A DNA stretch of 64,000 bases from NCBI GenBank assembly GCA_019112735.1, contig DXIS01000030.1, positions 35,597 to 99,596 on the forward strand, given 5' to 3'. How positions within the stretch are numbered: position 1 is the stretch's first letter; each line of letters starts with the position of its first letter. The notes beneath the pieces are model-generated. The model saw nothing but the letters and a program-made list of their open reading frames with translations, had not been told where the DNA came from and made no database searches. The translations under genes and the position numbers were made by a program. This DNA comes from Candidatus Mediterraneibacter guildfordensis. Lineage in GTDB: Bacteria > Bacillota > Clostridia > Lachnospirales > Lachnospiraceae. Shown here piece after piece: positions 1-10,062 of this stretch.

Positions 1-328
1 GCCCGAGCAGGGCGGCGCAGATGTCCCGGTTTTCCGCAAGGATGGAGAAAATATCCTCGATGAAGGGGAAGCTGTCTTCATTGAAGGGGCTTACCGGGTG
101 GGTGTGGATCAGATCCTCGATCTCCCTGGTCAGCTCATTCTCGATCTTTTCCATCATGTCATAGATATCCGTATAGTGCAGGTAGAAGGTGGAACGGTTG
201 ATATCCACTTTTTCCACCAGTTCTTTGACCGTGATCTCCTTTATGCTTTTTTCTTTCAGAAGCTCAGCCAGTCCCTGACGGAGCTGGGCCCTTGTCTTGC
301 GGACCCGTCGGTCCATATTTTTTGCCAT
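1..328 (-). CDS. TetR/AcrR family transcriptional regulator (partial, runs off window start)
   Basis: Reverse-strand translation from ATG at 328: MAKNMDRRVRKTRAQLRQGLAELLKEKSIKEITVKELVEKVDINRSTFYLHYTDIYDMMEKIE, typical TetR N-terminal HTH; divergent from the next gene. Confidence 0.85.
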   Translation of the reverse strand, partial: MAKNMDRRVRKTRAQLRQGLAELLKEKSIKEITVKELVEKVDINRSTFYLHYTDIYDMMEKIENELTREIEDLIHTHPVSPFNEDSFPFIEDIFSILAENRDICAALLG

Positions 329-530
329 GGTACAGTTCTCCTTTTTTAATTTCTTAAATAAAAATAAATAATAGACACTGTGTCGCTTATTTATCCATTA
401 ACAGACAAAACCGTATGACATTAATGGTTGTATCTTTTCTCTGGTTTCACTATAATTCATCACGTCAAGAAAATCAACACAATATCTATTAATAGAATAA
501 ATGTTGTGAAACAGAAGGGAGATATGACAA

Positions 531-2927
531 ATGCTGAAACAGGAATGGCGTAAACTGTTTAAAAATAAAATCCTTCTGATCGTCACGGTCGCGGTCATCG
601 CGATCCCGACGATCTATACCACGCTTTTCCTCGGATCCATGTGGGATCCGTACGGGAATATCGACAAGCTGCCGGTGGCGGTCATCAACCATGACGTTCC
701 GGTCACCTATGCGGATAAGAAGCTGGACATTGGAAAAAATCTGATGGATGAGTTGAAAGACAATGATGCTCTGGACTTCCGGTTCCCGTCGGAGACGGAG
801 GCGCAGCAGGGACTTAAGGACGGAACCTACTATATGGTCATCACCATCCCGGAGGACTTCTCGGCCCATGCCGCATCATTGACGGACGCGAATCCGGAGA
901 AAATGACGCTGGTCTATGAAACGAATCCGGGGACGAACTATATCGCGTCCAAGATGAGTGAGACCGCTATGAAGGAACTGGAAAGCTCGGTGCGGGTAGA
1001 GGTGACGAAGACCTATACGGAAGTTCTGTTTGACAAGCTTGCCGAGGTGGGCGACGGAATGCAGGAGGCGGCGGACGGTTCGGGTGAACTGAAAGACGGG
1101 GCGGATCAGCTGGCTGATGGCAGTCAGACGATCACGGATAATCTGGAGGTGCTCGCGGACAGCGCCCTTGTATTCGCAGACGGCAGCAGAGAACTGGAAG
1201 TGGGTCTGGATCAGTATACGGACGGCGTCAGCGCAGCGGCAGCCGGGGCGGAAGAACTGCAAAGTGGTGTGAATGCACTGGACAGCGGGGTGAATGACGC
1301 GCAGAAAGGCGGTGCGGATCTGGCGTCCGGCGCGGCAGATGTGGATGACAACATGACGGCGCTCAATGCCGGACTGTCTGACCTGAATGCAGCGGCGTCC
1401 GCGCTGCCGGATGCGGCGGATGCACTCAATGACGGTGCAGCTTCATTAAGTGACGGCGCAGCGCAGCTTTCTGGCGGGATCGCATCCCTGTCTGACGGGG
1501 CGGCCGGCCTGAAGGACGGGGCAGATGCGCTCAGTTCCGGACTTCAGTCCGCCGCTTCCAGGTCCCAGTCGCTGCGCGACGGGGCCGCCGGGATCAGCCA
1601 GGCGTTGTCGGCCCTTGCCGGGGCGGAAGGTGTGCCGGAGGAAGTAAAGGCACAGATTGCGGCAGTGCAGCAGCAGGCAGATGTATTTTCGGAAGGGATC
1701 TCTGCCTATACTTATGGCGTCGATGATGCGGCAGCCGGAAGTGCGCAGCTGGCATCAAAGATCCCGGATCTTCAGGAGGGGATCTCCGCCGTGCAGGACG
1801 GGGCGGAGTCTCTTGAAAGCGGGATCGGCCAGCTTCAGGCCGGAACTTCCGCGCTGGCGGAACAGGCGCCGGCGCTGGCCGGAGGCATCTCCACCGCCGC
1901 GTCAGGGGCGGACCGGCTTCAGAAAGAAGGAACATCGGCGCTCCGGAAAGGCGCTGCGGATCTGGACAGCGGCCTGGGAGAACTGGCACATGGAAGCGGA
2001 AAACTAAAAGACGGAACCGACGCGCTTGTCTCCGGAGCCGGGCAGCTCACCTCGAACAGTAAAGCGCTGACGGAGGGCGCGGCGAAGCTTTCGGACGGAG
2101 CCGGCCAGATCAGCAGCGGGGCGGGAAAGCTTTCAAAGGGCAGCCGTGAACTGGGCGACGGGATCGGCCAGGTATCGGAAGGTGCGGATACGCTGTCAAA
2201 AGAACTGGGAAGCGGCGCGGATCAGATCCGGGAGACGAATACATCGGATCAGGCGGCGGATATGTTTGCCGCGCCTGTGGATACGGAAGAGACGCAGATC
2301 ACCGAAGTGGCCAATAACGGCCACGCCATGGCGCCGTACATGATGTCCGTGGGCCTGTGGGTCGGCTGCATCGCGTTCAGCCTGATGTATCCGCTGACCA
2401 GCTATGCCGGGCAGATGAAATCCGGATTCCGCTGGTGGATCAGCAAGGCATCTGTGCTCTACCTGACGGCGCTCCTTCAGGCGGTGGTCATGATCGGTGC
2501 ACTGCATGTATTTGACGGGTTTACGCCGGTGGAGACTGGCAGGACGGTTCTGGTGGCCTGCGCGGCGTCGCTGGCGTTCATGTCGGTGATGTACTTCTTC
2601 ACCAGCCTGCTGGGGCGCGTGGGCAGCTTCCTGATGCTGATCTTCATGGTGATCCAGCTGGCCGGTTCCGTGGGAACCTATCCGTATGAACTGTCCGGAT
2701 CATTCGTTCCTTATCTTCATGACTGGGTGCCGTTTACCTATACGGTGGAAGCGTTCCGGAGCACCATAAGCGGAGGGGAGAGCATCCGCGGCTGCCTCAT
2801 TTTCCTGCTGATCCTGTTCCTTGTCTTTACGGGGCTTACGATCCTGGAGTTCACCGTGCGGGCCCGGAAAGTGCGGGAAGGGAAGAGCACATGGATGGTG
2901 TGGCTGGAAGAACACGGACTGGCATGA
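531..2927 (+). CDS. YhgE/Pip domain-containing membrane protein
   Basis: 798 aa; N-terminal TM, long array of L..GA..L..G coiled repeats, C-terminal multi-TM ABC-2-like region; typical YhgE/Pip layout. Confidence 0.85.
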   Translation: MLKQEWRKLFKNKILLIVTVAVIAIPTIYTTLFLGSMWDPYGNIDKLPVAVINHDVPVTYADKKLDIGKNLMDELKDNDALDFRFPSETEAQQGLKDGTYYMVITIPEDFSAHAASLTDANPEKMTLVYETNPGTNYIASKMSETAMKELESSVRVEVTKTYTEVLFDKLAEVGDGMQEAADGSGELKDGADQLADGSQTITDNLEVLADSALVFADGSRELEVGLDQYTDGVSAAAAGAEELQSGVNALDSGVNDAQKGGADLASGAADVDDNMTALNAGLSDLNAAASALPDAADALNDGAASLSDGAAQLSGGIASLSDGAAGLKDGADALSSGLQSAASRSQSLRDGAAGISQALSALAGAEGVPEEVKAQIAAVQQQADVFSEGISAYTYGVDDAAAGSAQLASKIPDLQEGISAVQDGAESLESGIGQLQAGTSALAEQAPALAGGISTAASGADRLQKEGTSALRKGAADLDSGLGELAHGSGKLKDGTDALVSGAGQLTSNSKALTEGAAKLSDGAGQISSGAGKLSKGSRELGDGIGQVSEGADTLSKELGSGADQIRETNTSDQAADMFAAPVDTEETQITEVANNGHAMAPYMMSVGLWVGCIAFSLMYPLTSYAGQMKSGFRWWISKASVLYLTALLQAVVMIGALHVFDGFTPVETGRTVLVACAASLAFMSVMYFFTSLLGRVGSFLMLIFMVIQLAGSVGTYPYELSGSFVPYLHDWVPFTYTVEAFRSTISGGESIRGCLIFLLILFLVFTGLTILEFTVRARKVREGKSTWMVWLEEHGLA

Positions 2928-3031
2928 CAGGTAAAATGTCCGGATAAGAACGGACAATCTTTAGAAAATCAGAATATTGTCCGGGTATAGACCGATAAAA
3001 AGTTGAAAATAATAATATTGTAAGGTATAAT

Positions 3032-3142
3032 GATTGCGCAGAGCGCAATCCAGCCCGGAATCCGGGCTGCTCCGCTGTGCGGAGATTATACCGGCAAGCC
3101 ACGGCTTGAGAAGTAAATGCTGCTTCGCAGCGCTTCCTTCTC
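3032..3142. repeat. Array of abutting short-loop hairpins
   Basis: GATTGCGC-aga-GCGCAATC (3032-3050), CAGCCCGG-aat-CCGGGCTG (3051-3069), CTCCGC-tgt-GCGGAG (3070-3084), CAAGCC-ac-GGCTTG (3095-3108), GCTGC-ttc-GCAGC (3119-3131) inside GAGAAG/CTTCTC. Confidence 0.85.
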
Positions 3143-3187
3143 TACGCACGTGGTATAATAAAGACAATATTATTAGAGGATGTGAAA

Positions 3188-4405
3188 TGTATGGAGATGA
3201 TAAAACGAAATCGCTATCTGGATCAGATAAGTCCGTTTATTGATAAAGATCTGATCAAGGTACTGATCGGACTCAGAAGAAGCGGGAAGACTATTTTGCT
3301 TTCACAGATCCGCGACATTCTTCTGGATCAGGGAGTGCCGGAAAAAAATATTATAGAGATCAATTTTGAGTCACGGCGTTTTAAAAAACTTGAAGATGCG
3401 GATGCCTTTTATCAATATGTTATGGAGCGTGCAGAACAGGCAGGAGGAAGGGTTTATCTCTTCTTTGATGAGATCCAGCATGTGAAAGAATGGCACTCAG
3501 TCATCCCTTCGTTCAGGATCGATCTGGATTGTGATATCTACGTTACAGGATCGAACAGTAAACTGCTGTCGGGCGAACTGGCAACAAATATGGCGGGAAG
3601 ATATGTTTCTTTTCATGTGTATCCTTTTGTTCTGTCGGAGATACAGGAGTTTTACGAAAAAAACAGTATTCCGTACAGAAGAGAGCAGCTTTTTGCAGAT
3701 TATCTGAAATACGGCGGCCTGCCAATGCGCCTGTTGCTGCCGGATGAACATTCGGTGCGCACATATCTTGAAGATGTATATGATTCGGTTGTAATGAAAG
3801 ATATTCTTTCCAGATATGCGATCAAAAATGAAAATTTACTGAGAAAACTTCTGGAATTTCTTCTGGACAATATCGGGAATCCATTTTCTGCACGCTCTAT
3901 CAGCCGTACGCTGAAGGCGGCAGGATTCTCTACTACAGTGGAAACATTATTGAATTATATTGATAAGCTTCAGGAAGGAATGATCCTGTCAAAAGTTGAG
4001 AGATATGATATTAAAGGGAAAAGCATTCTGGCTTCAACAGAGAAATATTATGCCGGCGATATCGGACTCCGCAATATAAATAAGGCAAGTGAGCAGACGG
4101 ATTCCAGCAAGCTGTTTGAAAATGTAGTGTATCTGGAGATGCTGAGCCGGGGATATGACGTGAAAGTGGGAAAGCTGGATTCACAGGAAATTGACTTTGT
4201 ATGTTACAAAGGACAGAAGAAACTGTATATCCAGGTCGCATATGTCCTGACAGAAGACTGTATCGTCAGAGAATTCGGAAATCTGGAGAATATTGACGAT
4301 AATTATCCTAAATATGTAATCAGCAGTGACATTGTAGATATGAGCAGAAACGGCATCATTCATTATAATATTATTGATTTCCTGCTGGATAAACACGAAA
4401 TATAA
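3188..4405 (+). CDS. AAA family ATPase with DUF4143-type C-terminal domain
   Basis: Walker A GLRRSGKT, Walker B YLFFDEIQ, C-terminal nuclease-like EIDFVCYK region; start could also be 3182. Confidence 0.85.
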   Translation, partial: CMEMIKRNRYLDQISPFIDKDLIKVLIGLRRSGKTILLSQIRDILLDQGVPEKNIIEINFESRRFKKLEDADAFYQYVMERAEQAGGRVYLFFDEIQHVKEWHSVIPSFRIDLDCDIYVTGSNSKLLSGELATNMAGRYVSFHVYPFVLSEIQEFYEKNSIPYRREQLFADYLKYGGLPMRLLLPDEHSVRTYLEDVYDSVVMKDILSRYAIKNENLLRKLLEFLLDNIGNPFSARSISRTLKAAGFSTTVETLLNYIDKLQEGMILSKVERYDIKGKSILASTEKYYAGDIGLRNINKASEQTDSSKLFENVVYLEMLSRGYDVKVGKLDSQEIDFVCYKGQKKLYIQVAYVLTEDCIVREFGNLENIDDNYPKYVISSDIVDMSRNGIIHYNIIDFLLDKHEI

Positions 4406-4425
4406 TATCGGCAGAACTGTCAGGT

Positions 4426-4466
4426 GAAGGGAGCCGGCACACTAAATCAGTGTGCCGGCTCTCTTC
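4426..4466 (+). terminator. Strong hairpin GAAGGGAGCCGGCACACT/AGTGTGCCGGCTCTCTTC
   Basis: Long inverted repeat directly downstream of the AAA ATPase; weak T-run. Confidence 0.7.
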
Positions 4467-4549
4467 AGTTATTCTGGATTTTGTGAAAAAAGTATAAAAT
4501 AAATGTGAAATCACCCTGTAATCCGTTGACAGATTTGTGGAACAGTACT

Positions 4550-4566
4550 AAACTATCGTTTAGTTT
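4550..4566. promoter_or_regulatory. Putative MarR operator
   Basis: Palindrome AAACTA-tcgtt-TAGTTT just downstream of TTGACA (4525) and upstream of the marR gene. Confidence 0.5.
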
Positions 4567-4603
4567 GCTAACTAATTAATATGGGCTATAAGGAGGAGTT
4601 GCC

Positions 4604-5038
4604 ATGAATCACTGCCGTGATGAGATCCCCGCGATCGGGATGATGGGGATCGTCATGCACAAGATGATGAACCGGGCGCAGGAGATGTATCAGGAGTTCG
4701 ACCTGAATAAAAGTCAGGCGGGTGTTCTTTTTACCCTGCACCGGAGTGATTCCATGTCCCAAAAGGAACTGGCGGCAAGGCTCAATGTGACGCCGCCGTC
4801 CATCACCGCTTCGATCCAGAAGATGGAGCGGGACGGATATCTGACCCGCCATCCGGATCCGAAAGATCAGCGGGTGATGCGCCTGTCCCTGACGGAGAAA
4901 GGAAAATCCTGCATCCAGGGCGTCTGGACAGTGGTGCAGCAGATGGAAGAGCTGATGTTCTGCAATATGACCGGGGAGGAGGTCGCGCTTCTGAAGCGGC
5001 TGCTCCTTCAGATCAGCGACAATCTGGACCGGAAATAG
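4604..5038 (+). CDS. MarR family transcriptional regulator
   Basis: wHTH signature SQKELAARLNVTPPSITASIQKMERDGYLTRHPDPKDQRVMRLSLTEKG. Confidence 0.9.
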   Translation: MNHCRDEIPAIGMMGIVMHKMMNRAQEMYQEFDLNKSQAGVLFTLHRSDSMSQKELAARLNVTPPSITASIQKMERDGYLTRHPDPKDQRVMRLSLTEKGKSCIQGVWTVVQQMEELMFCNMTGEEVALLKRLLLQISDNLDRK

Positions 5039-5062
5039 ATTTACAGAGAGGAATGACTTGCT

Positions 5063-7288
5063 ATGAAGAATTTATTTAAGTATGCGGCGGAGCACTGGAA
5101 GGCGCTCCTTCTGATCATCGCCGTGCTGTTTATCCAGGCGTACTGTGATCTGTCGCTGCCGGCCTACACGTCGGACATCGTCAACGTGGGCATCCAGCAG
5201 GGCGGCGTGGAGGACCAGGTGCCGGAACAGATCTCCGTGGAAGAGATGGACCGGCTGCTTCTGTTTGTCCCGTCGGATGAACAGCAGACCGTTCTTGACA
5301 GTTATATGGAAGATGAGAATATCTATGATGTGCCGGCTTATGTGATAAAAGCAGGCATGACCGATGAAAACATGACAGAGCTCCGGGATGTGCTGGCGGG
5401 CCCGATGATGCTGACCGCCGGATTCGAGTCCGGAAGCGAGATGACCGCACAGATTGAAGAGCAGCTGAAGGCCGCGCTGCCGGACGGCATGGCTTCGGAT
5501 GATATGACCGTATTCGATATCCTTCAGATGATGCCGGAAGAACAGCGGGAGACGCTTATTTCCGGTATGGAGGAGATGACTGCGGAACTGCCGGATACGA
5601 TCCTCGATCAGGCGGCGGTAAGTTTTGTGGGATATGCCTATAAGAATCTGGGGATCGATATGGACGGACTCCAGATCCGCTACCTGGTGACCACCGGCGG
5701 GAAGATGGCCGGCCTTGCGTTCCTCGGGATGGCGGCCAGCGTCCTGGTTGGATTCATGGCGTCCCGGGTGGGCGCCGCCACGGGCCGGGATCTGAGAGGA
5801 AGAGTTTTCCGGAAGGTGGTCGGATTTTCCAACAATGAGTTTGATCATTTTTCAACTGCGTCCCTGATCACCCGGAGCACCAACGACATCCAGCAGATCC
5901 AGCTGATCATCGTGATGCTCCTGCGGATCGTGCTCTACGCGCCGATCCTGGCCATCGGCGGCGTGATCCAGGTATTCCAGACCAATGTGTCCATGTCCTG
6001 GATCATCGGCCTGGCGGTGGTGCTGATCGGGCTGGTCATCCTGCTTTTATTCCTGGTGGCCATGCCGAAGTTCCGCATCATGCAGTCCCTGGTGGACCGG
6101 GTGAACCTTGTGATGCGTGAGATCCTGACCGGCCTGCCGGTGATCCGCGCCTTCAGTACGCAGAAGCATGAAGAGGAGCGTTTTGACCGGGCCAACCGGG
6201 ATCTGACAAGGACGAACCTGTTCGTCAACCGGGCCATGACGTTCATGATGCCGGTCATGATGCTGATTATGAACGGGGTATCCGTGCTGATCATGTGGAA
6301 CGGCGCCCACGGCATCGACAACGGCCAGATGCAGGTGGGAGATATGATGGCCTTTATCCAGTATACGATGCAGATCATCATGGGCTTCCTGATGCTGTGC
6401 ATGCTGTCCATCATGCTGCCCCGTGCGGCGGTTGCGGCCGACCGTGTGGAGGAAGTGCTTGCAAGCCGGACCGCCATCAAAGATCCGGACCGGGCGGAGC
6501 ATTTTGCTGAAAATGAAAAAGGAGTTCTCCGGTTTGACCATGTGTCGTTCCGGTATCCGGGCGCGGACGAAAATGTCCTGGAGGACATTACATTTACGGC
6601 GAAGCCGGGGGAGACGACGGCCATCATCGGAAGCACCGGAAGCGGCAAGTCCACGCTGGTCAATCTGGTTCCCCGTTTCTATGACGTGACGGCAGGCAGC
6701 ATTACGCTGGACGGAGCGGACATCCGGAATGTCTCCCAGCATGAGCTGCGGGAGAAGCTGGGTTATGTGCCCCAGAAGGGCGTGCTCTTCTCAGGCGACA
6801 TTGCTTCGAATATCCTGTTCGGCAATCCGGACGGCAGCGAGGCGGAGATGGTCGAGGCGGCCCGGATCGCCCAGGCGGAAGAATTCATCGAGGGCAAGAA
6901 AGACCGGTACCAGAGCCCCATTGCCCAGGGCGGCTCCAATGTATCCGGCGGGCAGAAGCAGCGTCTGTCCATCGCCAGAGCCATTGCGAAGCACCCGGAA
7001 GTATTTATCTTCGACGACAGTTTCTCTGCCCTTGACTTTAAGACGGATGTGACGCTCCGGAAGGCGCTCCGTCAGAAAACGAAAGAGAGCACGGTGCTGA
7101 TCGTGGCGCAGCGGATCAGTACGATCATGAATGCGGAGCAGATCATCGTACTGGATGACGGGCGGATCGCCGGCACCGGCACCCATCGGGAGCTGCTGGA
7201 GAACTGCGAGGTCTACCGGCAGATCGCCGCGTCCCAGCTCTCGGAAGCGGAATTACATGCAGGAAAGGAGGCGGCTGCACATGCCTAG
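5063..7288 (+). CDS. ABC transporter, fused permease/ATP-binding (degenerate-site half of heterodimer)
   Basis: Walker A GSTGSGKS, signature VSGGQKQR, Walker B VFIFDDS (D at catalytic Glu position); large insert between TM1 and TM2. Confidence 0.92.
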   Translation: MKNLFKYAAEHWKALLLIIAVLFIQAYCDLSLPAYTSDIVNVGIQQGGVEDQVPEQISVEEMDRLLLFVPSDEQQTVLDSYMEDENIYDVPAYVIKAGMTDENMTELRDVLAGPMMLTAGFESGSEMTAQIEEQLKAALPDGMASDDMTVFDILQMMPEEQRETLISGMEEMTAELPDTILDQAAVSFVGYAYKNLGIDMDGLQIRYLVTTGGKMAGLAFLGMAASVLVGFMASRVGAATGRDLRGRVFRKVVGFSNNEFDHFSTASLITRSTNDIQQIQLIIVMLLRIVLYAPILAIGGVIQVFQTNVSMSWIIGLAVVLIGLVILLLFLVAMPKFRIMQSLVDRVNLVMREILTGLPVIRAFSTQKHEEERFDRANRDLTRTNLFVNRAMTFMMPVMMLIMNGVSVLIMWNGAHGIDNGQMQVGDMMAFIQYTMQIIMGFLMLCMLSIMLPRAAVAADRVEEVLASRTAIKDPDRAEHFAENEKGVLRFDHVSFRYPGADENVLEDITFTAKPGETTAIIGSTGSGKSTLVNLVPRFYDVTAGSITLDGADIRNVSQHELREKLGYVPQKGVLFSGDIASNILFGNPDGSEAEMVEAARIAQAEEFIEGKKDRYQSPIAQGGSNVSGGQKQRLSIARAIAKHPEVFIFDDSFSALDFKTDVTLRKALRQKTKESTVLIVAQRISTIMNAEQIIVLDDGRIAGTGTHRELLENCEVYRQIAASQLSEAELHAGKEAAAHA

Positions 7289-9104
7289 AGGAATGCACGG
7301 AAGACATGCCGGCACAGAGAAAGCCAAAGATTTCAAAGGGACGATCCGGAAACTGATCCGGTATATGAGCGCCTTTAAGATCCATATGCTGTTCGTGGCG
7401 GTGTTTGCCGTCTGCGGAACCATTTTCAATATCGTAGGGCCGAAGATCCTGGGAAAGGCGACCACCGAGATCTTCAACGGCCTGGTGAGCAAAGTGTCCG
7501 GCGGAAGCGGCATTGATTTCGGCCGGGTCGGGCAGATCCTTCTGCTCACGCTGGGCCTGTATCTCATAAGCGCCCTGTGCACCTTTATCCAGGGGATCAT
7601 TATGACCGGGGTGTCCCAGAAGACGACCTACCGGCTGCGCAAAGAGATCTCGGAGAAGATCAGCCGCATGCCGATGAATTATTTTGACACGAAGCCCGTG
7701 GGCGAAGTGCTCTCCCGGGTGACCAACGACGTGGATACGCTGGGGCAGAGCCTGAACCAGAGCGCGACCCAGATGATCACCTCCGTGACCACGCTGGTCG
7801 GCGTGCTGGTCATGATGCTGTCCATCAGCCCGCTGATGACGCTGGTGGCGCTTCTGATCCTGCCGGTGTCCATCCTGCTGATCTCCTTCGTGATGAAGCA
7901 CTCCCAGCGGTATTTCCGCGGGCAGCAGGCGTATCTCGGCAACGTAAACGGGCAGGTGGAAGAGATATACAGCGGCCACAACATCATCAAAGCTTTCAAT
8001 AAAGAGGAAGACGTGATCCGGGAATTCAACGAGACGAATGACAAACTCTATGACTCGGCATGGAAATCCCAGTTTTTCTCGGGCATGATGATGCCGGTCA
8101 TGCAGTTTGTCGGAAACCTCGGATACGTAGGCGTGGCGATCCTTGGCGGATTTCTGGCGATCCGGAAGACCATCGAGGTGGGGGACATCCAGTCCTTTAT
8201 CCAGTATGTGCGCAACTTCACCCAGCCGATCCAGCAGGTGGCCCAGGTCACCAATATGCTTCAGCTCACGGCGGCTGCGTCCGAGCGCGTCTTCGAGTTC
8301 CTGGATGAAAAGGAAGAGGACCAGACCGTGCCGGATCCGGTGTCCGTGGAAGGCTTGCACGGAAATGTGGAATTTGACCATGTGAATTTCGGATATAATG
8401 CCTACAAAACGATCATCAATGACTTCTCCGCGAAAGTGGAGGAAGGCCAGAAGATCGCCATCGTCGGTCCGACCGGCGCCGGCAAGACGACCATGATCAA
8501 GCTGCTCATGCGGTTCTATGACGTGAACAGCGGCGCCATCCGCATCGACGGCCATGACGTCCGGGATTTCAACCGGAGCGAACTTCGGGAAATGTTCGGC
8601 ATGGTGCTGCAGGACACGTGGCTTTTCCACGGCACCATCATGGAAAACATCCGGTACGGAAAGCTTGACGCTTCGGACGAAGACGTGATCCGGGCGGCAA
8701 AGGCGGCCCACGTCCACCGGTTTGTACAGACCCTGCCGGGCGGATACCAGATGGAGCTGAATGAGGAGGCCAGCAACGTATCCCAGGGACAGAAACAGCT
8801 TCTTACGATTGCCCGTGCGATCCTGGCGGATCCGAAGATCCTGATCCTCGATGAAGCAACCAGCTCCGTGGATACAAGGACAGAGGTGCTTATCCAGAAA
8901 GCCATGGATAACCTGATGAAAGGAAGGACCAGCTTCATCATCGCCCACCGGCTCTCCACCATCCGCGATGCGGACCTGATCCTCGTCATGAAAGACGGCG
9001 ACATCGTCGAGCAGGGCAGACACGAAGAACTCCTCGCCCGGAACGGGTTCTATGCAGAATTATATAACAGCCAGTTCGAAACAGCAGATCAGGCAAGCGC
9101 CTGA
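7281..9104 (+). CDS. ABC transporter, fused permease/ATP-binding (canonical half of heterodimer)
   Basis: Walker A GPTGAGKT, Walker B LILDEAT; ATG at 7281 (MPRGMHGRH) overlaps upstream stop; the longer track ORF start at 7131 is unlikely. Confidence 0.92.
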   Translation: MPRGMHGRHAGTEKAKDFKGTIRKLIRYMSAFKIHMLFVAVFAVCGTIFNIVGPKILGKATTEIFNGLVSKVSGGSGIDFGRVGQILLLTLGLYLISALCTFIQGIIMTGVSQKTTYRLRKEISEKISRMPMNYFDTKPVGEVLSRVTNDVDTLGQSLNQSATQMITSVTTLVGVLVMMLSISPLMTLVALLILPVSILLISFVMKHSQRYFRGQQAYLGNVNGQVEEIYSGHNIIKAFNKEEDVIREFNETNDKLYDSAWKSQFFSGMMMPVMQFVGNLGYVGVAILGGFLAIRKTIEVGDIQSFIQYVRNFTQPIQQVAQVTNMLQLTAAASERVFEFLDEKEEDQTVPDPVSVEGLHGNVEFDHVNFGYNAYKTIINDFSAKVEEGQKIAIVGPTGAGKTTMIKLLMRFYDVNSGAIRIDGHDVRDFNRSELREMFGMVLQDTWLFHGTIMENIRYGKLDASDEDVIRAAKAAHVHRFVQTLPGGYQMELNEEASNVSQGQKQLLTIARAILADPKILILDEATSSVDTRTEVLIQKAMDNLMKGRTSFIIAHRLSTIRDADLILVMKDGDIVEQGRHEELLARNGFYAELYNSQFETADQASA

Positions 9105-9113
9105 GACAAAAGA

Positions 9114-9147
9114 CCCGCCCTGTAAGCGAAAGCTTACATAGGGCGGG
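9114..9147 (+). terminator. Rho-independent terminator
   Basis: CCCGCCCTGTAAGC-gaaa-GCTTACATAGGGCGGG followed by TTTTTG. Confidence 0.85.
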
Positions 9148-9159
9148 ATCTTTTTGTCT

Positions 9160-9960
9160 TTATTGTTCTGGCAAGGCAGCGGAATCCTCTACAATATCTG
9201 TTATAAGCTGCCGGAAGTCTTTGGCATTTTGGGAAGTGATTACCGGCTTCCCTGTCGTTTCTTCAATATCTTTCCGGGTATTTCCTGCAATGGCCCCGCC
9301 TTTTTGTGCTACTTTTCGATTTTCCGGAAAAGTAGCGGGCTTTACAGTTTTAGAGATTTCTGTTGTGGCGGCTTACGCAAGCATTGTCAAAACCAATTCC
9401 AGATCGTTCATGTTGTCTCGAAGATTTTCTTTCTTCAAGCCTTTCAGCTTTTTGTATTGCCGGGTTGTCATGCCTGACCACGCGCGGGAAATTTCATCTG
9501 TCAGGATTGCATACTCCTTACCTTTTTCCACACCGCGCTTTTGCCACTCATCTGTCAGCTCATTACGGATGCGGATTGCCAAAAGGCGTTGGTGTACCCA
9601 TTCTTCGGAATACCCTTTTTTCAGATAGGTTTCTAGTGCCCGGTCAATGGCCTGTTCCGGGTCAATAGTTTCTTCAATCCGTTCTCGTCCCACACTTGCA
9701 AGCCACGCCTTGAACGGTTCTGCTTTTGGGGATGGAACAGACTGGACAATCCGCAAAAGTTGTTCTGTATTGGCAACATCTGTTTTGTATTTTTTTCCAT
9801 CAGAGGACAGCATTTTCAGTTGTACGATTTTTTCGTACAACTCAACTGCACCTTCTTTTTTCAGCTTTCGTTTTAAGTCACTCCAATACCGACGCGGATT
9901 TTCGGTGCCGGTTAAAATAGCTATTACATCTACAATGGAAAAATCCACCTCAGGAATAGT
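9160..9960 (-). pseudogene. BRO/DinD-like phage antirepressor-family protein remnant
   Basis: Reverse frame: ...VDFSIVDVIAILTGTENPRRYWSDLKRKLKKEG...ENLRDNMNDLELVLTMLA*AATTEISKTVKPATFPENRKVAQKGGAIAGNTRKDIEETTGKPVITSQNAKDFRQLITDIVEDSAALPEQ*; internal TAA at 9373-9375, no proper N-terminus. Confidence 0.8.
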
Positions 9961-10062
9961 TCATTTATGAAAATACTGTGAAACTCCTCCAAAGTTTAAA
10001 TTCAGTTTAAATAACCGTCATAAAATATCTGCTGGAAATAACTTTTCAGGAAGGAGAAGGAA

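Noticed and set aside
1050-2230. Apparent tandem DNA repeats (GACGGGGC.., AGCGG..)
   Set aside because: They encode the degenerate L..GA..L..G coiled repeats of the YhgE/Pip protein, not a satellite or CRISPR
3034-3243. 69-aa plus-strand ORF MRRAQSSPESGLLRC...
   Set aside because: Spans the hairpin array and the ATPase RBS; no RBS or homology recognised, probably non-coding
7143-9023. 626-aa reverse-strand ORF
   Set aside because: Antisense to the ABC transporter gene; His/Asp-rich composition typical of shadow ORFs of GC-rich coding DNA
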